The position numbers and the translations under genes are program-made. From positions 14,845,552 through 14,909,551 of the forward strand of contig NC_079386.1 of assembly GCF_021018895.1 (NCBI RefSeq): a stretch of DNA of 64,000 bases. The letters run 5' to 3'. The notes below the pieces were generated by a model. The model ran no database searches, was not told where the DNA came from, and was given only the letters and a program-made list of their open reading frames with translations. Positions 55,990 to 64,000 of this stretch are shown here, piece after piece (position 1 is the first letter of the stretch; each line of letters opens with the position of its first letter). Source of the stretch: Seriola aureovittata. Taxonomy: Eukaryota; Chordata; Actinopteri; Carangiformes; Carangidae.

Positions 55990-56131
55990 CTTCTGCTTTT
56001 TCCTGTTTAGATGGAACAAGAAGAGCTGCTGCTGCTGCTGCGAGTAGAAAGTCACTGAATGAGCAGGAGGGTTTTTACTCTACCTCCGTCGACATGTTTG
56101 AATAATGAGGAAGAAGATTATATCCCTACGG
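55990..56131 (+). other. ripk3: ripk3 5' non-coding exon
   Basis: Ends in a strong donor (CCTACGG|GTGAGTGG at 56131/56132). Contains a short GCT run and an upstream frame starting ATGGAACAAGAAGAG that stops after 15 codons. It would splice to the acceptor CCTCCAG|TGAAT at 57534/57535, six bases ahead of the ripk3 ATG. The 5' end is not determined. Confidence 0.5.
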
Positions 56132-56966
56132 GTGAGTGGTTCCCCTGTTTTTGAAAAATCACCTTGCTATTCTTATGAGTGTTTTTTAGTGTCTATGGTA
56201 TTTATTTCATCCGGAAATTGTTGTACTTCGAGGTACTTTCTACCTTTAATGTTATGTTGTTATTCATATGTCACGCTTCAGTGATTTAGACATTATCGTT
56301 TGAGCTTTAAAACCAACATGGGAAGTGTTTAGTGTTCAGGGGGGTCTAGAAAAAGCAGGTAGCTTATTATTTAATGTTACACAATGCAATACAACAACAC
56401 AAACTTAGTTAGAGTTGGATCAAGACAGTATGGATCAAGAAAACTTCTAAAAACTAGAGTTAACTATCGTGGCAGGACTGCTGTAGTTTACAGGTGTTTT
56501 TATTATTTTGTCCACTCTGAAAAAAACATGGTTTCCTGTAGTCTGTGTAGGTGTATCTGTCGATGTAGTTGGTTGTAGGAGCTACAGCATGTGCTCCTGT
56601 GTGAGATATGAAACCTTTGTGCATTTAAAACTGGGGAAAATAATAAATAAAGTAAAAGGGAAAAACTACAGCTCCTCTGAAGACGTGTGTCCTTTTTTTG
56701 TTTTTGGCGAGTTAAGAGTCAGAACAGACAGAAGAAGAAATACTGCCATAACCTGCTTTCATCAACTGTGGCTCCTTTTTTTTCATTGTTCTTTTATTAT
56801 TTTCTTAATTTATTGTTGGACTGATACTGTTTTCACCTTGAGAACCTGTTTGTGTGTCACCATGGCAAAATGTGATCAAAGAGACTCCTTCATTAACGGG
56901 AACTACCACAGAGATGTTTTTGAGTTTTGAGTAGCCTACTTACCAGGCGTTTATAGACTACGTCTC

Positions 56967-56992
56967 TCTGTCTGCCTGTCTGCCTGTCTGCC

Positions 56993-57027
<35 letters not shown>
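56967..57027. repeat. (CTGT)n / (CTGC) tetranucleotide microsatellite
   Basis: Pure CTGT units preceded by CTGTCTGC alternation, in ripk3 5' intron. Confidence 0.9.
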
Positions 57028-57539
57028 GGACACCATACAGTCACAGTGTGTTGCTGATATCATGATAAAGGCAAAGTTTTAATATTGGGTGTGGTCCGAC
57101 CCATGACAACTCATGGGTTAGATTGCCAACATGTTGACGGGGGCTTAGAGCAAGATGGTCTCTGGTTTACTTCCTGAAATGCGGCGAACAAATACAAAGA
57201 GCTACATGACACCTTTGAAGGGTAGATGAGTCGAAGGAAGGATTTTTAAATCCAAAGTTGAAGAGAAAAGACGATGACGATGTTATATGTTATTTAAGTC
57301 ACTTATCAAGCCAAAATGTCCGGTTTTATAAGTAAATCTATTGGTTACAAAGCAAACAATAGGAAGGTATCACCACAGACTCTGACATTTTCATAGACAG
57401 TTCAAGATTATTGTCATCAGTACAGGAACCTCAGGAATCTATACAGCCTTTAATTTCTTATACTAAGATAAACTTACTTTAAAAATATCACAACTTTAGA
57501 ATGTCATTACCTTGAATAATCTCTCCTCCTCCAGTGAAT

Positions 57540-63665
<6,126 letters not shown>

Positions 63666-64000
63666 GCTCTCGTGGAGCGTTTGGATTTAAAATTCTCTAA
63701 CTTACTTTTACAGTTCTCCATAATTGGTTTTATCTTAATCTTTAACTTAATATTTTCTGTGTTTGCTTTAAATCTGAGCAGGATTCAGATAGCGTTTTAG
63801 TTTCACGCAGGCTTTTAAAATTATATACCTGTATATATTTTTTTTTAATTTTATCAGACTTTATTTATTCTGCTTCTTCTGTTTGAAATTTTTAAACCAA
63901 AGAGCAAAACCTCACGCCTCCCTTTTACCCTCTCAGCAGTATAAAATATGAGCCAAGCCTGATCATATGGTTTTGCTTTTTCACCAGCTACAGTCGACAA
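63666..64000 (+). other. ripk3: ripk3 3' untranslated region, incomplete
   Basis: AT-rich sequence after the stop. No canonical AATAAA or ATTAAA was seen before the window ends, so the transcript probably continues beyond the right edge. Confidence 0.5.

Noticed and set aside
56508..56930. 140-codon plus-strand frame between ripk3 non-coding exon and ATG exon
   Set aside because: No similarity to known proteins, no flanking splice sites of quality, AT-rich intronic composition.

Overview
The window is vertebrate nuclear DNA, almost certainly from a ray-finned (teleost, probably percomorph-type) fish. Every gene is split by GT-AG introns, introns and intergenic DNA are AT-rich, and microsatellites and short interspersed repeats are abundant. 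The proteins are recognisable vertebrate families but diverged from mammalian versions. I rebuilt five complete coding genes by joining exons in phase; each gives one open frame of an expected or explainable length.

Layout, left to right. 0-2 kb: a possible first coding exon (minus strand) of an unidentified gene leaving the window to the left, with a CpG-rich promoter near 1.7-2.0 kb. 4.85-9.7 kb: emc4 (minus, 190 aa), an ER membrane protein complex subunit. 10.1-19.9 kb: a CYLD-type deubiquitinase (minus, 980 aa). 20.1-37.2 kb: a class II (AC2/4/7) adenylate cyclase, best fit adcy4 (minus, 1327 aa), with an unusually long N-terminal tail. 42.3-53.4 kb: a KHNYN/N4BP1-family RNA-binding NYN ribonuclease, best fit khnyn (minus, 987 aa). 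56.0-64 kb: ripk3 (plus, 512 aa), diverging from khnyn. The 37.4-42.2 kb interval and most of 50.9-53.1 and 53.9-55.9 kb hold repeats and AT-rich DNA only.

The gene set fits known human linkage. ADCY4, RIPK3 and KHNYN lie close together on human 14q11-q12; ADCY7, CYLD and N4BP1 lie on 16q12. Here a CYLD paralogue sits with adcy4, khnyn and ripk3, as expected if both blocks descend from one ancestral segment duplicated in early vertebrates. Functionally this puts a Lys63/Met1 ubiquitin editor of RIP-kinase signalling (CYLD), a necroptosis kinase (RIPK3) and an antiviral-type RNase (KHNYN) within 55 kb, with cAMP signalling (ADCY4) and membrane-protein insertion (EMC4) alongside.

The points most worth a second look are the atypical RHIM core (FQNG) and HLD catalytic loop in RIPK3, the ~290-residue acidic/serine-rich tail on the cyclase, microsatellites placed directly at several splice sites, four CTCF-like motifs, inverted copies of a degenerate minisatellite, and a CAG/polyalanine upstream ORF in the presumed khnyn 5' exon. 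Exon boundaries were read by eye from splice consensus and protein continuity; UTR ends and promoters are less certain. No database search was possible.
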